Shown here: positions 37,486 through 45,510 of the stretch, one piece after another
Layout: each line of letters opens with the position of its first letter
How positions within the stretch are numbered: the stretch's first letter is position 1
Source of the DNA: Actinomyces trachealis
GTDB taxonomy: Bacteria > Actinomycetota > Actinomycetes > Actinomycetales > Actinomycetaceae
Reading direction: 5' to 3'
DNA length: 64,000 nt
Assembly: GCF_015711475.1 (NCBI RefSeq)
Contig: NZ_CP065027.1
Location: 1,674,001-1,738,000, forward strand
Position numbers and translations under genes: made by a program
The notes under the pieces: generated by a model
Databases searched by the model: none
Seen by the model: the letters and a program-made list of their open reading frames with translations, nothing else
Told to the model about the DNA's origin: nothing

Positions 37486-38137
37486 CTACCTCCCGTGATA
37501 TAGATCCGCGAGATTCACCCCGTCTAGATCAGGGATATGTAAAGCTTGGCCGTTACGAACTACTACACACTCGTCCGGGACACCTTGAATCTCATGGAGT
37601 AGGTGCGTTGATATTACAACACAGTTCCCTTTGTCTCTATAGAGACGAAGCGTCTCAGACAAGGAAATCATGCCATCCAGATCCAAACCGTTCTGTGGTT
37701 CATCTAGGAAGAGGAATTTGGGTCTCGGCAATAGAGCAAGACAAAGTTCCAGCCGCTCCTTCATACCGGTCGAGTAGTCCTTGGCTTTCCGCCCGTGGGC
37801 AGCACGGTCGATGCCGACGCTGTTCTGACTCAGGATCAACATCCAGACCCCAAAACGCTGAGACAACCTGTACATTTTGCTTGCCACTCAGGTAGGGAAA
37901 GTAGCTTGGATGGTCGATTGCGGCTGACATCTCGCTAATGTCCGTCTGATCGTAGCTAATGTGACCACCTACTGGTTTTATCCGGCCCAGCAGTGTCTTC
38001 ATTAGTGTGGTTTTGCCTGCCCCGTTTGGCCCAAGGAGGCAGATAATCTTTCCAGTGTTCAGCTGCAGGTGAATGTCACTTATTATTGGGGAATTCTTGT
38101 ACCCAACCGACAAATCGGTTACTGATATAGCTGGCAT
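37486..38137 (-). pseudogene. lanF: Lantibiotic immunity ABC ATPase LanF, frameshifted
   Basis: The N-terminal part reads ISVTDLSVGYKNSPIISDIH, Walker A GPNGAGKTTLMKTLLG and YLSGKQNVQVVSAFWGLDVD. The rest lies in another frame: SVGIDRAAHGRKAKDYSTG (signature), FLFLDEPQNGLDLDG (Walker B) and VVISTHLLHEIQ (H-loop). The switch is near 37835. Aligned with the usual spacing, about three to four residues are missing as well, so a deletion of roughly 10-11 bp is more likely than a single indel. All ATPase motifs survive otherwise. Confidence 0.85.
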
Positions 38138-38159
38138 GGCCCGCCTTTCAAAGAAGACG

Positions 38160-38199
38160 GCCCTGGAGCCAAAGGCTAAGGATGTCCTGCCTCCAGGGC
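38160..38199 (-). terminator. Attenuator-like hairpin between lanA and lanF
   Basis: Arms GCCCTGGAG (38160-38168) and CTCCAGGGC (38191-38199) are perfectly complementary across a 22-nt loop. Such a partial terminator between the precursor gene and downstream genes commonly makes lanA transcripts far more abundant. Confidence 0.65.
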
Positions 38200-38222
38200 T
38201 GCCTTTTGCACAAAGCTGCTAG

Positions 38223-38387
38223 CTACTTGCAGCCAAGGGAGAGGCTGCAACCTTTAGTACATTGGGATGTAAAGCAGGCAAAGCCGCCGGTCGGGCACCC
38301 AGGAGTGCACAGGAACTTCGAGGTGATTTGAGGACGAATGCCCGCCTCAGCCTCTTCAACACGGGTATCAAGGTCAAAAGTGGCCAT
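38223..38387 (-). CDS. lanA: Class I lantibiotic precursor peptide, nisin/gallidermin-like
   Basis: This 54-residue precursor has a 20-residue leader containing the FDLD box recognised by LanB/LanC and ending IRPQ (subtilin's leader also ends in PQ). The 34-residue core begins ITSKFLCTPGC. That segment holds ring A (Ser3-Cys7) and ring B (Thr8-Cys11), the lipid II-binding pair of nisin, and equals gallidermin from Ser3 to Cys11. The remainder has Thr13-Cys18, then T/S-rich pairs ending at Cys23, Cys27 and Cys33, and a final Lys. This gives six Cys and nine Ser/Thr, enough for six rings against five in nisin. GGAGAA precedes the ATG at 38387; an ATG at 38417 would add 10 residues. The gene is intact although all companions are broken. 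Confidence 0.92.
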   Translation of the reverse strand: MATFDLDTRVEEAEAGIRPQITSKFLCTPGCPTGGFACFTSQCTKGCSLSLGCK

Positions 38388-38404
38388 GTTTTCTCCAATC
38401 TCGT

Positions 38405-38514
38405 AGAATCTGAACATAAGCGGGTAGTAAGAAGTTACCCGCGGCGTAATTGTACAACAAGGTGCAACGAGTTGCGAATCGGCCGAGGAGTAACTTCTAA
38501 AATGTTCAGATTCT
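38405..38514. repeat. Inverted repeat flanking the lanA promoter region
   Basis: AGAATCTGAACAT (38405-38417) and AGAAGTTAC (38430-38438) recur in inverted order at 38490-38498 and 38502-38514. The outer 13-bp arms are exact. Between the arms, on the minus strand, a TACAAT box (38449-38454) has TTCGCA 18 bp upstream, a reasonable promoter for lanA. The repeat could be an operator pair, an RNA hairpin or recombination sites. Confidence 0.65.
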
Positions 38515-38519
38515 ATTAA

Positions 38520-39222
38520 CGCTTTGACCTATTCAGACTCCTTCGCAACTGAGACGAGGCGGTTAAATTTGGCAACAGATGTAAGTGTAACATAGAAAAT
38601 ATAACGAAGACAACTCAAGAATCGCTGGCGTTGGGGCTCTACCCAAGCCAACGATTGGTAGACAATCTTACATGCCACCCTGCCATGTCAAACTGACAAC
38701 GAAGTGGGAATTAGTTTTACGATTTTATCAAGATTCCATTTGATACGACAAGGGCAAACATTTTGGCGCGAGGCCATACTTTTGACGCTTCGTGCCTCAA
38801 CCGGCCGGGCGCCCCCCCTGAGAGGGCCCGAACCCCTAACCAGCGGGCACCCAGGAGCCTCTCGACGTCTCCACCCGCCCGACTCCCGCACCCAAAAACC
38901 GCCCCCCCAGAACAACAAAACGCCACCCCGGACACTTCTCGACCGGGCCGGAAATCCTCGTATCCAGAGTGACGTGCTATTGAAACCTTTTCGCGGAAGC
39001 GATACGTTTTGGCGCAAGCCAAACAATTTAGCGGATAGGACTACATCAGCCACCACTCGCCGTCAGAACACTCAAAACCGCCTGCGAACCCTGCCCCAAC
39101 AGTCACCAAACTACAGTTGTCGAACCCTACAGAACGCCAAAAACCCGCGATAACAGGCCAAAACGCCCATTCCGATACACTACTGAGCCGCGCCGGGCTT
39201 TGTATCAAAATGGGGGCCTAAG
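38520..39222. other. Intergenic region, no gene seen
   Basis: About 700 bp start AT-rich next to lanA and become mixed further right. Open frames here have no ribosome binding site and a composition (runs of Pro, Arg, Ser) unlike protein. Two similar segments, TTTTGGCGCGAGGCC near 38762 and TTTTGGCGCAAGCC near 39008, are the only repetition noted. Confidence 0.45.
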
Positions 39223-39296
39223 TGGAGCGGGTGACGGGAATCGAACCCGCGCAATCTGCTTGGAAGGCAGAGGCTCTACCATTGAGCTACACCCGC
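39223..39296 (-). tRNA. tRNA-Gly (anticodon TCC)
   Basis: On the minus strand the acceptor GCGGGTG pairs with CACCCGC. The D arm is followed by anticodon stem CTGCC/GGCAG-like pairing around loop TTCCAAG with TCC, and the T arm reads GGGTTCGATTCCC. CCA is encoded. It reads GGA and possibly GGG glycine codons. Confidence 0.95.
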
Positions 39297-39335
39297 ATTG
39301 GCGCCACCCCGTAGGCGACGCACGGAGCTACCCGC

Positions 39336-39500
39336 TCAGTCGGAGAGCAAACCCATCTTGTAGGCCTTGGCAAGACGACGCGGGATAGTAACCTCGCGGC
39401 CCGCAACGCGGATGGTGTTGAGCTCGGCCAGCTCAGCCTTCCACTGCGAACGACGCTTACGGGTGTTGCTGCGGGACATCTTCCGCTTCGGCACTGCCAT
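39336..39500 (-). CDS. rpmF: 50S ribosomal protein L32
   Basis: This 54-residue basic protein starts [20 protein letters not shown], the actinobacterial bL32 signature, and ends [14 protein letters not shown]. It lacks the zinc-binding cysteines, so it is the Cys-minus (zinc-independent) form. The neighbouring tRNA-Gly lies on the same strand 39 bp downstream. Confidence 0.95.
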   Translation of the reverse strand: MAVPKRKMSRSNTRKRRSQWKAELAELNTIRVAGREVTIPRRLAKAYKMGLLSD

Positions 39501-39666
39501 GAGCCCGCTCCTCTCAAAAGTCTGTGGATCCCTCGATCCGTGAAACTGGACCGAGAGACACCCTAACGAATCACACCCCCGGCTTCCAGCCAGCACAGCT
39601 AGCAGGCATGTGAGATCAGTCCCGTCAGCCCCCGAAGGCACCCTGCCGGGATGAGAGCATCATCCC

Positions 39667-40338
39667 ATGCCTGACGCCATCCTCACCCTCACCCGCGGCG
39701 AGCAGCCAGAAATCGACCTGGAGATCAAGCGCTCGCACTTCCTGGCACAGGCCGCACGCACCACTGACGAGGCTGACGCCCGCGCTTTCATCGCCACAGT
39801 GCGCAGACGCTACCCCGACGCACGCCACCACTGCTCCGCCTTCGTGGTCAACGGCGCTCCCGGGGCGTTGCCCATCGAGCGCTCCAGCGACGACGGCGAG
39901 CCCTCAGGCACGGCGGGCACCCCCATGCTAGAGGTGCTGCGCGGCTCGGGCTTGAGTGCGGTGACCGTCGTCACCACCCGTTACTTTGGCGGCATACTGC
40001 TGGGCACCGGTGGGCTGGTGCACGCCTACACCCAGGCCACCTCCCAGGCACTAGCTGCCGCAGCCCGCGCACGTTTGGCGACACGCTACCTATGGGAAGT
40101 GGTGGCGCCAGTGGCGCATGCCGGTCGATTAGAGGCCGAACTGCGCGCCCAGCCCGATACCCCTCAGCTAGCCGGGTTAGGTGTGACCGACACCCAGTGG
40201 GGGTCCACCAACGCCGTCGTCACCGTGACGACGGCGGCGTCCGACCCCACTGCCCTCAACACTCTCCTGGCCAGTCTCACCCAAGGAAAGCTGACCGCCC
40301 AGCCCGCTGGCAGCCGCGTCGTCGAGATCCCCGTCTGA
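39667..40338 (+). CDS. YigZ/IMPACT family protein (UPF0029)
   Basis: This 223-residue protein carries the family signature DDGEPSGTAGTPMLEVLRG and the preceding HHCSAFVVNG. A C-terminal ferredoxin-like region (about residues 140-220) matches the second domain. The cellular role is not settled; some relatives act in translation control or bind nucleic acid. It is monocistronic. Confidence 0.9.
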   Translation: MPDAILTLTRGEQPEIDLEIKRSHFLAQAARTTDEADARAFIATVRRRYPDARHHCSAFVVNGAPGALPIERSSDDGEPSGTAGTPMLEVLRGSGLSAVTVVTTRYFGGILLGTGGLVHAYTQATSQALAAAARARLATRYLWEVVAPVAHAGRLEAELRAQPDTPQLAGLGVTDTQWGSTNAVVTVTTAASDPTALNTLLASLTQGKLTAQPAGSRVVEIPV

Positions 40339-40428
40339 ACCACTGCGCGGACACGGCTTGACGACACCACCGGTTGAAGGTTTAACGTTCGGTAGCTAAA
40401 GCTCCCACAGGCGCGAGAGGAGGACCCC

Positions 40429-40479
40429 ATGACCGTGAAAGCCATGCGTGAGATGTCCTGCTCGTGCTGTATGTGTTGA
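40429..40479 (+). CDS. Cysteine-rich leader peptide upstream of cysK (16 codons)
   Basis: The reading frame encodes MTVKAMREMSCSCCMC, with four cysteines in the last six codons. AGAGGAGGA sits about five bases ahead of the ATG. It lies 180 bp before cysK. Poly-cysteine short ORFs ahead of sulfur genes are known in mycobacteria, where ribosome stalling at Cys codons senses cysteine shortage. A hairpin (40501-40520) follows the stop. The role as attenuator is inferred, but the composition, position and ribosome binding site agree. Confidence 0.75.
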   Translation: MTVKAMREMSCSCCMC

Positions 40480-40500
40480 TGGGGCGCCAGGCCTCGAACC

Positions 40501-40520
40501 CGTGCGCTCACTAGCGCATG
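40501..40520 (+). promoter_or_regulatory. Hairpin after the Cys leader peptide
   Basis: An 8-bp stem (40501-40508 with 40513-40520, one G-T pair) closes a 4-nt loop, 21 nt after the leader stop. It could be part of an attenuator that reacts to ribosome position on the leader. Confidence 0.5.
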
Positions 40521-40658
40521 CCCGGCGCTCGGACTCGCACGCAGCCCTCACCCACGTGCACACCTCACCGCCTCATGTCCGCCACGCCCAGCTCATAGAC
40601 GCACCCGGCATCAGGCGTCCCAGACTATCCACCTCAGTCAACCCACGCAGGAGACACC

Positions 40659-41588
40659 ATGCCCATCGCCAGCAGTATCACTGAACTCATCGGCGCCACC
40701 CCAATCATCCGCATCAACCGCGTCACCGACGGCGCCCCCGCCACCGTGCTGGCCAAGCTGGAGTCCTTTGAGCCGGCCGGCTCCGTCAAGGACCGGATCG
40801 CCCTAGCCATCATCCGCGCGGCCGAGGCCGACGGTAGCCTCCAGCCCGGCGGCACGATCATTGAAGCCACCAGCGGTAACACCGGCGTCGGTCTAGCAAT
40901 GGCGGGTGCCGCGCTCGGTTACCGCATCATCATCACCATGCCAGAGACCATGTCCAAGGAACGTCGCGCTCTCATGCGGGCCTACGGCGCGGAGCTAGTG
41001 CTCACCACGGAGGGCGGCGTCGCCGGGGCTGTGGAGAAGGCTAAGGAGATTCACGCCGTCACCCCCAACTCGGTGCTCGCCTCCCAATTCGCCAACCCTG
41101 CCAACCCGGCAGTCCACCGTGCCACCACCGCCCAGGAGATCCTGGCGAGCACCGGCGGCAAGATCGACGCCTTTGTGGCAGGTATCGGTACAGGCGGCAC
41201 CCTAACCGGCGTGGGACAGGTGCTGCGAGAAAAGGTACCCGGCATCAAGATCTTCGGCGTTGAGCCCACTGAGTCTCCCCTGTTGTCAAAAGGCAAGGCA
41301 GCCCCGCACAAGATTCAGGGCCTGGGCCCGAACGTGGTGCCGGAGGTACTGGACCAGAAGGTCTGGGACGAGCTGCTGCACATAGAAGGGGACCTGGCCA
41401 TCGAGTATGCGCGCCGCGCCGCCAGGGAGGAGGGCTTACTCGTTGGCATCTCCTCCGGCGCGGCCCTGGCCGCCGCCTCCCAGCTAGCCAAGCGGCCTGA
41501 GCTGGCGGGCAGGACCATCCTGACGGTCCTGCCGGACACCGGCGAGCGCTACCTGTCCACCGCGCTGTTCGCCGAGTACCTGAACTGA
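40659..41588 (+). CDS. cysK: Cysteine synthase A (O-acetylserine sulfhydrylase)
   Basis: This 309-residue PLP enzyme makes cysteine from O-acetylserine and sulfide. The PLP lysine is in [14 protein letters not shown] and the substrate loop is [13 protein letters not shown]. The phosphate-binding loop is [12 protein letters not shown] and the C-terminal SSGAALAA is present. It is followed by a hairpin and then cysE, so the two may be partly separated transcriptionally. The cysteine-rich leader peptide upstream probably controls it. Confidence 0.97.
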   Translation: MPIASSITELIGATPIIRINRVTDGAPATVLAKLESFEPAGSVKDRIALAIIRAAEADGSLQPGGTIIEATSGNTGVGLAMAGAALGYRIIITMPETMSKERRALMRAYGAELVLTTEGGVAGAVEKAKEIHAVTPNSVLASQFANPANPAVHRATTAQEILASTGGKIDAFVAGIGTGGTLTGVGQVLREKVPGIKIFGVEPTESPLLSKGKAAPHKIQGLGPNVVPEVLDQKVWDELLHIEGDLAIEYARRAAREEGLLVGISSGAALAAASQLAKRPELAGRTILTVLPDTGERYLSTALFAEYLN

Positions 41589-41600
41589 GGCACGGCTCTC

Positions 41601-41645
41601 ACACCGGCGGTCGCCTCCCGGGAACAGGCGGGCGACCGCCGGTGT
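41601..41645 (+). terminator. Hairpin between cysK and cysE
   Basis: Perfect 15-bp arms ACACCGGCGGTCGCC (41601-41615) and GGCGACCGCCGGTGT (41631-41645) are followed by TTT. It is a good intrinsic terminator or attenuator, which would lower cysE expression relative to cysK. Confidence 0.75.
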
Positions 41646-41718
41646 TTGCAAGGCCGGGAGCGCGGCGCACCGGCCGCACCCCACGGCACCGCGCCGGCGT
41701 CGTCCCGTAGGAGAAGCC

Positions 41719-42294
41719 ATGCACGATTCTGACCAGTCCGTCCTCGACCTGATCCGCGAGGACCTGGCCACCGCCCGACGCCGCGACCCCGCTGCCCGCT
41801 CAAACGCCGAGGTGGCGCTGCTCTACCCAGGTGTGCACGCCCTGTGGGCACACCGCGCCGCGCATAAGCTCTGGCACAAAGGACACCGCTTTACCGCCCG
41901 CGCCCTGTCCCAGGCAGCCCGAAACTTCACCGGCGTGGAGATCCATCCGGCCGCCGTCATTGGTCGCCGCTGCTTCATTGACCACGGCATGGGCGTGGTG
42001 ATTGGGGAGACGGCGGAGGTCGGCGACGACGTGCTGCTGTTCCACGGCGTGACCCTGGGGGGCGTGTCCATGAGTCCAGGCAAGCGCCACCCCACCATCG
42101 GCAACCGCGTGCAGATCGGGGCCGGGGCCAAGGTGCTAGGTCCAGTAACCGTCGCTGACGGTGCCACGGTGGGCGCCAACGCGGTGCTGGTCAAGAACCT
42201 CCCGGCCAACCACGTTGGTGTGGGCGTGCCCGCCAGGGCCCGCAACCGCAACACCGACCCCGAGTTGATGCTGGATCCGACCGCCTACATCTGA
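41719..42294 (+). CDS. cysE: Serine O-acetyltransferase
   Basis: This 191-residue enzyme acetylates serine to O-acetylserine, the substrate of CysK. The left-handed beta-helix is visible in [38 protein letters not shown] and [19 protein letters not shown], with catalytic His residues in IDHGMGVV and GKRHP. It is the short (EpsC-like) form without the extended N-terminal domain of E. coli CysE. GTAGGAGAAG precedes the ATG. Confidence 0.96.
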   Translation: MHDSDQSVLDLIREDLATARRRDPAARSNAEVALLYPGVHALWAHRAAHKLWHKGHRFTARALSQAARNFTGVEIHPAAVIGRRCFIDHGMGVVIGETAEVGDDVLLFHGVTLGGVSMSPGKRHPTIGNRVQIGAGAKVLGPVTVADGATVGANAVLVKNLPANHVGVGVPARARNRNTDPELMLDPTAYI

Positions 42295-42362
42295 GCGAGA
42301 TATACCGTTAACAGCCGCCCGCCACCTAACGGGCAGCGCGCAGATTCAGAACGGTGGTCGGC

Positions 42363-43847
42363 TCATCGGATCACCGTCCCGCCTGCGAGTTCGCGCAGCC
42401 GCCGGAAGACGGCTCCCCCACTGGCGCGCGAGCCATTGTGCTCGTACTCACTGGTTGCCCAAGTACGCAGGCCAGGGATCAGCTCGGCGGTGGCCATGGA
42501 GGTGGTGAAGGGGACATACACGTCATTGACGTAAACGGCAGCGGCGCCTGGGACCGTTGTAGCCTTCAGGGCGGTCTCCTCGTAGAGGCGGGGCCAATCG
42601 ACCTCGGCCAGCAGTTCGGCCACGGGAAGCCAGGGGCGCAAGGCTGAATCCTCCTCCAGGCAGGCGCGGCTCAGATGCTCGCCAGACAGGAGTGTTGGGT
42701 CAGCGTCAAAGGTTGCGGGTCGGGTGCGTTCGGCAGCCCAGTTCGTGGCACCGCCATCAGCCCAGCAGGACTCGTGGATGACGGCGTAGAGAGGGTTGCG
42801 GGGGCGGAATGCGAGGGCGGAGGTCAGGTCTGTGCGGAAGGCCCAGGAGTCCGGGGCGCGTTCTAGCAGGTGGTGAAGGGTGTCCATGCCACCGGAGGCA
42901 CCTAGGAGAGAACCAAGGCTGCGCAGGCGCTGGGAACCGACGGCGTCGCCGTTCACGGCATGCAACTCACCTTTGGCGGCACGCTCCAGGAGTGCAGCCA
43001 TGCGATCACGGTCCTGCGGGTAGCGGCTGTAGTACTCTGCGGAGCGGGCGGCCATACGCGCCCAGGTAAGGTCATAGACATCGTCGATGCTGCTGCCGAC
43101 GGCGGGCAAGCCGCCGGTCAAATAGGCGGTCTCAACGGCGTCAGCATGAGTGGAGAGGTAACGGGTGACGCAGAAGCCACCAAATGACTGACCGAGCAGA
43201 CTCCAGCGGTCCAAACCGAGGGCACGGCGCAGGTCCTCACAGTCCTCCACGATCTCATCGGCACGGAAATGGGTTAGCAGGCGTGCGGTTCCGACAGCGT
43301 CACCACCAGCCTCGGGGCGATCAATGGGGGTGGAGCAACCGGTGCCCCGCTGGTCTAGGAGGATGACGCGGTAGTGCGCGAGGAGAGCGCCCAACCAGCC
43401 GAGTCCGGCGTCAGCGCTGGGGCGGGGGGACTCGCAGCCGGGGCCACCTTGGAGGAATAGGAGTGGGGGCATTGCGTTGGGGTCGTTCTTGCCACCAGGT
43501 TCAGCCAAGACGACCTCGCGGGCATAGACGGTGATGGTGTCGCTGCCGTCTGGGAACTTGTCAGCGTTACCGGAACGGTCCAGCGGGACGGTCAGATACA
43601 GGTCGCGGGTAAGCAGTCCGGCGGTGGCACTTGACCACGGGCTAGCATGCAGTTCACGAACCTTGAGTGTTGCTGATGCGCTGATCCTGACTGGCACGGC
43701 AGATACAGTGGCGCGCGTTTCTGATGCACTGGTGTTAGCGGGTGTAGTTGCGCCCTTGGGGTCTTCATAAGGGCTAGCGACGGTTGCGCTGTCTATCACG
43801 CAGCCAAGCCTAGATGCCTCCGGTTCCAGCGGCCGCCGCGCCCGCAA
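42363..43847 (-). CDS. Alpha/beta-hydrolase, proline iminopeptidase-like (S33)
   Basis: The catalytic core has LFLQGGPGCESPRPS, VILLDQRGTGCSTPI and the nucleophile elbow LLGQSFGGFCV, matching S33 prolyl aminopeptidases. The C-terminal region with AAAVYVNDVYVPFTTSMATA probably carries the Asp, with a late His in EYEHNGSRASGG. The full frame is 494 residues. The first 30 or so residues look non-protein, and a GTG near 43799 (IDSATVASPYEDP) may be the true start. It is cytoplasmic and releases N-terminal proline from peptides. Confidence 0.85.
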   Translation of the reverse strand: MRARRPLEPEASRLGCVIDSATVASPYEDPKGATTPANTSASETRATVSAVPVRISASATLKVRELHASPWSSATAGLLTRDLYLTVPLDRSGNADKFPDGSDTITVYAREVVLAEPGGKNDPNAMPPLLFLQGGPGCESPRPSADAGLGWLGALLAHYRVILLDQRGTGCSTPIDRPEAGGDAVGTARLLTHFRADEIVEDCEDLRRALGLDRWSLLGQSFGGFCVTRYLSTHADAVETAYLTGGLPAVGSSIDDVYDLTWARMAARSAEYYSRYPQDRDRMAALLERAAKGELHAVNGDAVGSQRLRSLGSLLGASGGMDTLHHLLERAPDSWAFRTDLTSALAFRPRNPLYAVIHESCWADGGATNWAAERTRPATFDADPTLLSGEHLSRACLEEDSALRPWLPVAELLAEVDWPRLYEETALKATTVPGAAAVYVNDVYVPFTTSMATAELIPGLRTWATSEYEHNGSRASGGAVFRRLRELAGGTVIR

Positions 43848-44123
43848 CCGCCATCCCTATTTGTCCACCTGAGGTTGAACGGTCTTTGGAGTGCTGGATG
43901 GTTTCAGCTGTGCTGTGGGCGCTCCGAACATGAGCAGGGCAAGTTCACGTGGGCTGGGCTGGTTGGGTGCCTTGGCAGCAGTGCCGTTATCGTGGGCTTG
44001 CCTGCGGGGGTGTGTGTGGGGTCGGTAGTCTGGTTTTTGGTGCTTGCTGGTTGGGCTCTTCCCTGGGGTCTGGCTGGTTGTGGTGCTCGGGTTGGTGATG
44101 ATGCTGGCCTGCTCCCTGATCCC
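43848..44123. other. Intergenic region, no gene seen
   Basis: About 275 bp lie between the hydrolase gene and the IS3 left end. Composition is G/T-rich on the plus strand, with no convincing frame. The missing 5' half of the DUF6318 gene found on the other side of the IS is not recognisable here. Confidence 0.5.
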
Positions 44124-44155
44124 TGTGGTCTGCCATAGGTTTTGTGGAGGCTGGT

Positions 44156-45178
44156 TTATCTGGCGTCGGCGGTTGCCGGTTGGGGGTGGTTGGTGGTGGG
44201 CGCGTGGGTGTCGGCGTCCGGTTGCCAGGCGCTTTCGTGCTCGACGGGGGTGCGCATGGCGATAGCGGAGTGGGGGCGGGTGGTGTTGTACCAGTGGACC
44301 CACTCGGCGGTGGCGATCTCGACGTCGTCCAGGCCCTGCCAGGGGCCGTGGGCGTCGAGGTAGGCGCGGTTGCGGATGAGTTCGGCTTTGTATAGTGAGT
44401 TCAGGGCCTCGGCCAGGGCGTTGTCGTAGGAGTCGCCCTTGGAGCCGACGGAGGCCACGGCGTCGGCCTGGCTCAGGGCCTGGCCGTAGCGGATGGCGCG
44501 GTACTGCACCCCGCGGTCGGAGTGGTGGATCAGGCCCGTCAGGTCGGCCCCCTCGCGCTGGCGCTGCCAGATGGCCATCCTCAGGGCGTCCAGGGCCAGG
44601 TCGGTGTGCAGGCTGGTGGAGGTCTGCCAGCCGATGATCCGGCGCGAGTAGACGTCGGTGACGAAGGCGACGTACACCCACCCGCCCATGGTGCGCACAC
44701 AGGTGATGTCGGCCACCCACAGCTCGTTGGGTCTGAACGCGCTGAAGTGGCGGTCCACCAGGTCCGCGGGGCACTGCTCCTTGGGCGCGGAGCGGGTCGT
44801 CCTGGGCGGCTTGGCGCGGCGGATGCCGTGCAGGTCCATGGCGCGCACGAGCCGCTCGATGGTGCAGCGGGCCACGTGACCCGCCCCGTGGCGCGCGGCG
44901 CTCTCGGGGCGGTTGAGCACCACGTGCATCTTGCGCGCGCCCAGGGCCGCGTAGTTGTCGGCGTGCAGGCGCCTGATCTCGGCCCTGAGGGTCTGGTCGC
45001 GTCTACTCCTTGCTGATGGTGGGCGGGACTTGGCCGCGTAGTAGGTGCTCGGGGCGATCTTGACGTCGGCGCTGGTGGGCGCCTCGCAGATCGGCTCGAC
45101 CCCGAACTCGGACCTGTGGGAGTCGATGTACTTGCAGATCAGCGCGATGGGCGGCCTGGCTCCGCCGCGAAAAAAGCC
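44156..45178 (-). CDS. IS3-family transposase OrfB (DDE integrase part)
   Basis: The frame is open from the slippery TTTTTTC at 45169-45175 to the stop. It starts in the -1 frame as GFFRGGARPPIALICKYIDS and includes RRDQTLRAEIRRLHADNYA and YAALGARKMHVVLNRPE. The DDE core follows: ELWVADITCVRTMGG, GLIHHSDRGVQYRA and SYDNALAEALNSLYKAE. No internal stop is present, so the OrfAB transposase appears intact. An internal ATG at 44929 would give only the C-terminal 257 residues. Confidence 0.88.
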   Translation of the reverse strand, partial: GFFRGGARPPIALICKYIDSHRSEFGVEPICEAPTSADVKIAPSTYYAAKSRPPSARSRRDQTLRAEIRRLHADNYAALGARKMHVVLNRPESAARHGAGHVARCTIERLVRAMDLHGIRRAKPPRTTRSAPKEQCPADLVDRHFSAFRPNELWVADITCVRTMGGWVYVAFVTDVYSRRIIGWQTSTSLHTDLALDALRMAIWQRQREGADLTGLIHHSDRGVQYRAIRYGQALSQADAVASVGSKGDSYDNALAEALNSLYKAELIRNRAYLDAHGPWQGLDDVEIATAEWVHWYNTTRPHSAIAMRTPVEHESAWQPDADTHAPTTNHPQPATADAR

Positions 45179-45456
45179 GACGCGCTCCTCAAGATGGCGT
45201 TGGCCCGCCGCAGCTCACGGTTCTCAGCCTCCAGCTGTCTGATCCGCTCGGCGTCCGCGCTGGTGGTCCCCGGCCTGGAGCCTGCGTCGATCTCGGCCCT
45301 CTTGACCCAGGTGCGCAGCGCCTCGGGGTGCACGCCCAGCTCCTCGCCGATCCTTCTGATCGCTCCCTTGGCCCGCTCAGGATCCCGACGGGCCTCCACG
45401 GCCATCCGGGTAGCCCGCTCACGCAGCTCGTCGGGGTACTTCCTCGGTGCACTCAT
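45139..45456 (-). CDS. IS3-family transposase OrfA (helix-turn-helix)
   Basis: This 105-residue protein begins MSAPRKYPDELRERATRMAV, has the HTH region GEELGVHPEALRTWVKRAEI and a leucine-zipper-like RIRQLEAENRELRRANAILR. Near its end the codons GCT TTT TTC provide a slippery run for a -1 shift into orfB, the normal way IS3 elements make the fusion transposase. Confidence 0.92.
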   Translation of the reverse strand: MSAPRKYPDELRERATRMAVEARRDPERAKGAIRRIGEELGVHPEALRTWVKRAEIDAGSRPGTTSADAERIRQLEAENRELRRANAILRSASAFFAAEPGRPSR

Positions 45457-45510
45457 GACAGTGATCCTTCCGTGCGTTCACTGCCTCCATCAAACCCGGG
45501 GCTTGACACA

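Larger units (their letters stand above)
44124..45510 (-). mobile_element. IS3-family insertion sequence
   Basis: The element of about 1.39 kb starts with TGTG and ends with CACA. The termini align imperfectly over about 28 bp (shared GTTT..TGGAGGC with equal offset). It contains orfA and orfB with a programmed frameshift. No target duplication is seen (CCC versus ATG), suggesting a later rearrangement on one side. It interrupts a DUF6318-like gene. Confidence 0.8.

Noticed and set aside
38704..39153. Possible small gene between lanA and tRNA-Gly
   Set aside because: No ribosome binding site, low-complexity Pro/Arg product, no resemblance to lanR, lanK or lanI.
43857..44774. Open frame overlapping the IS3 orfB end and the flanking gap
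   Set aside because: Arg/Pro-rich, no ribosome binding site, and out of frame with the recognised transposase.
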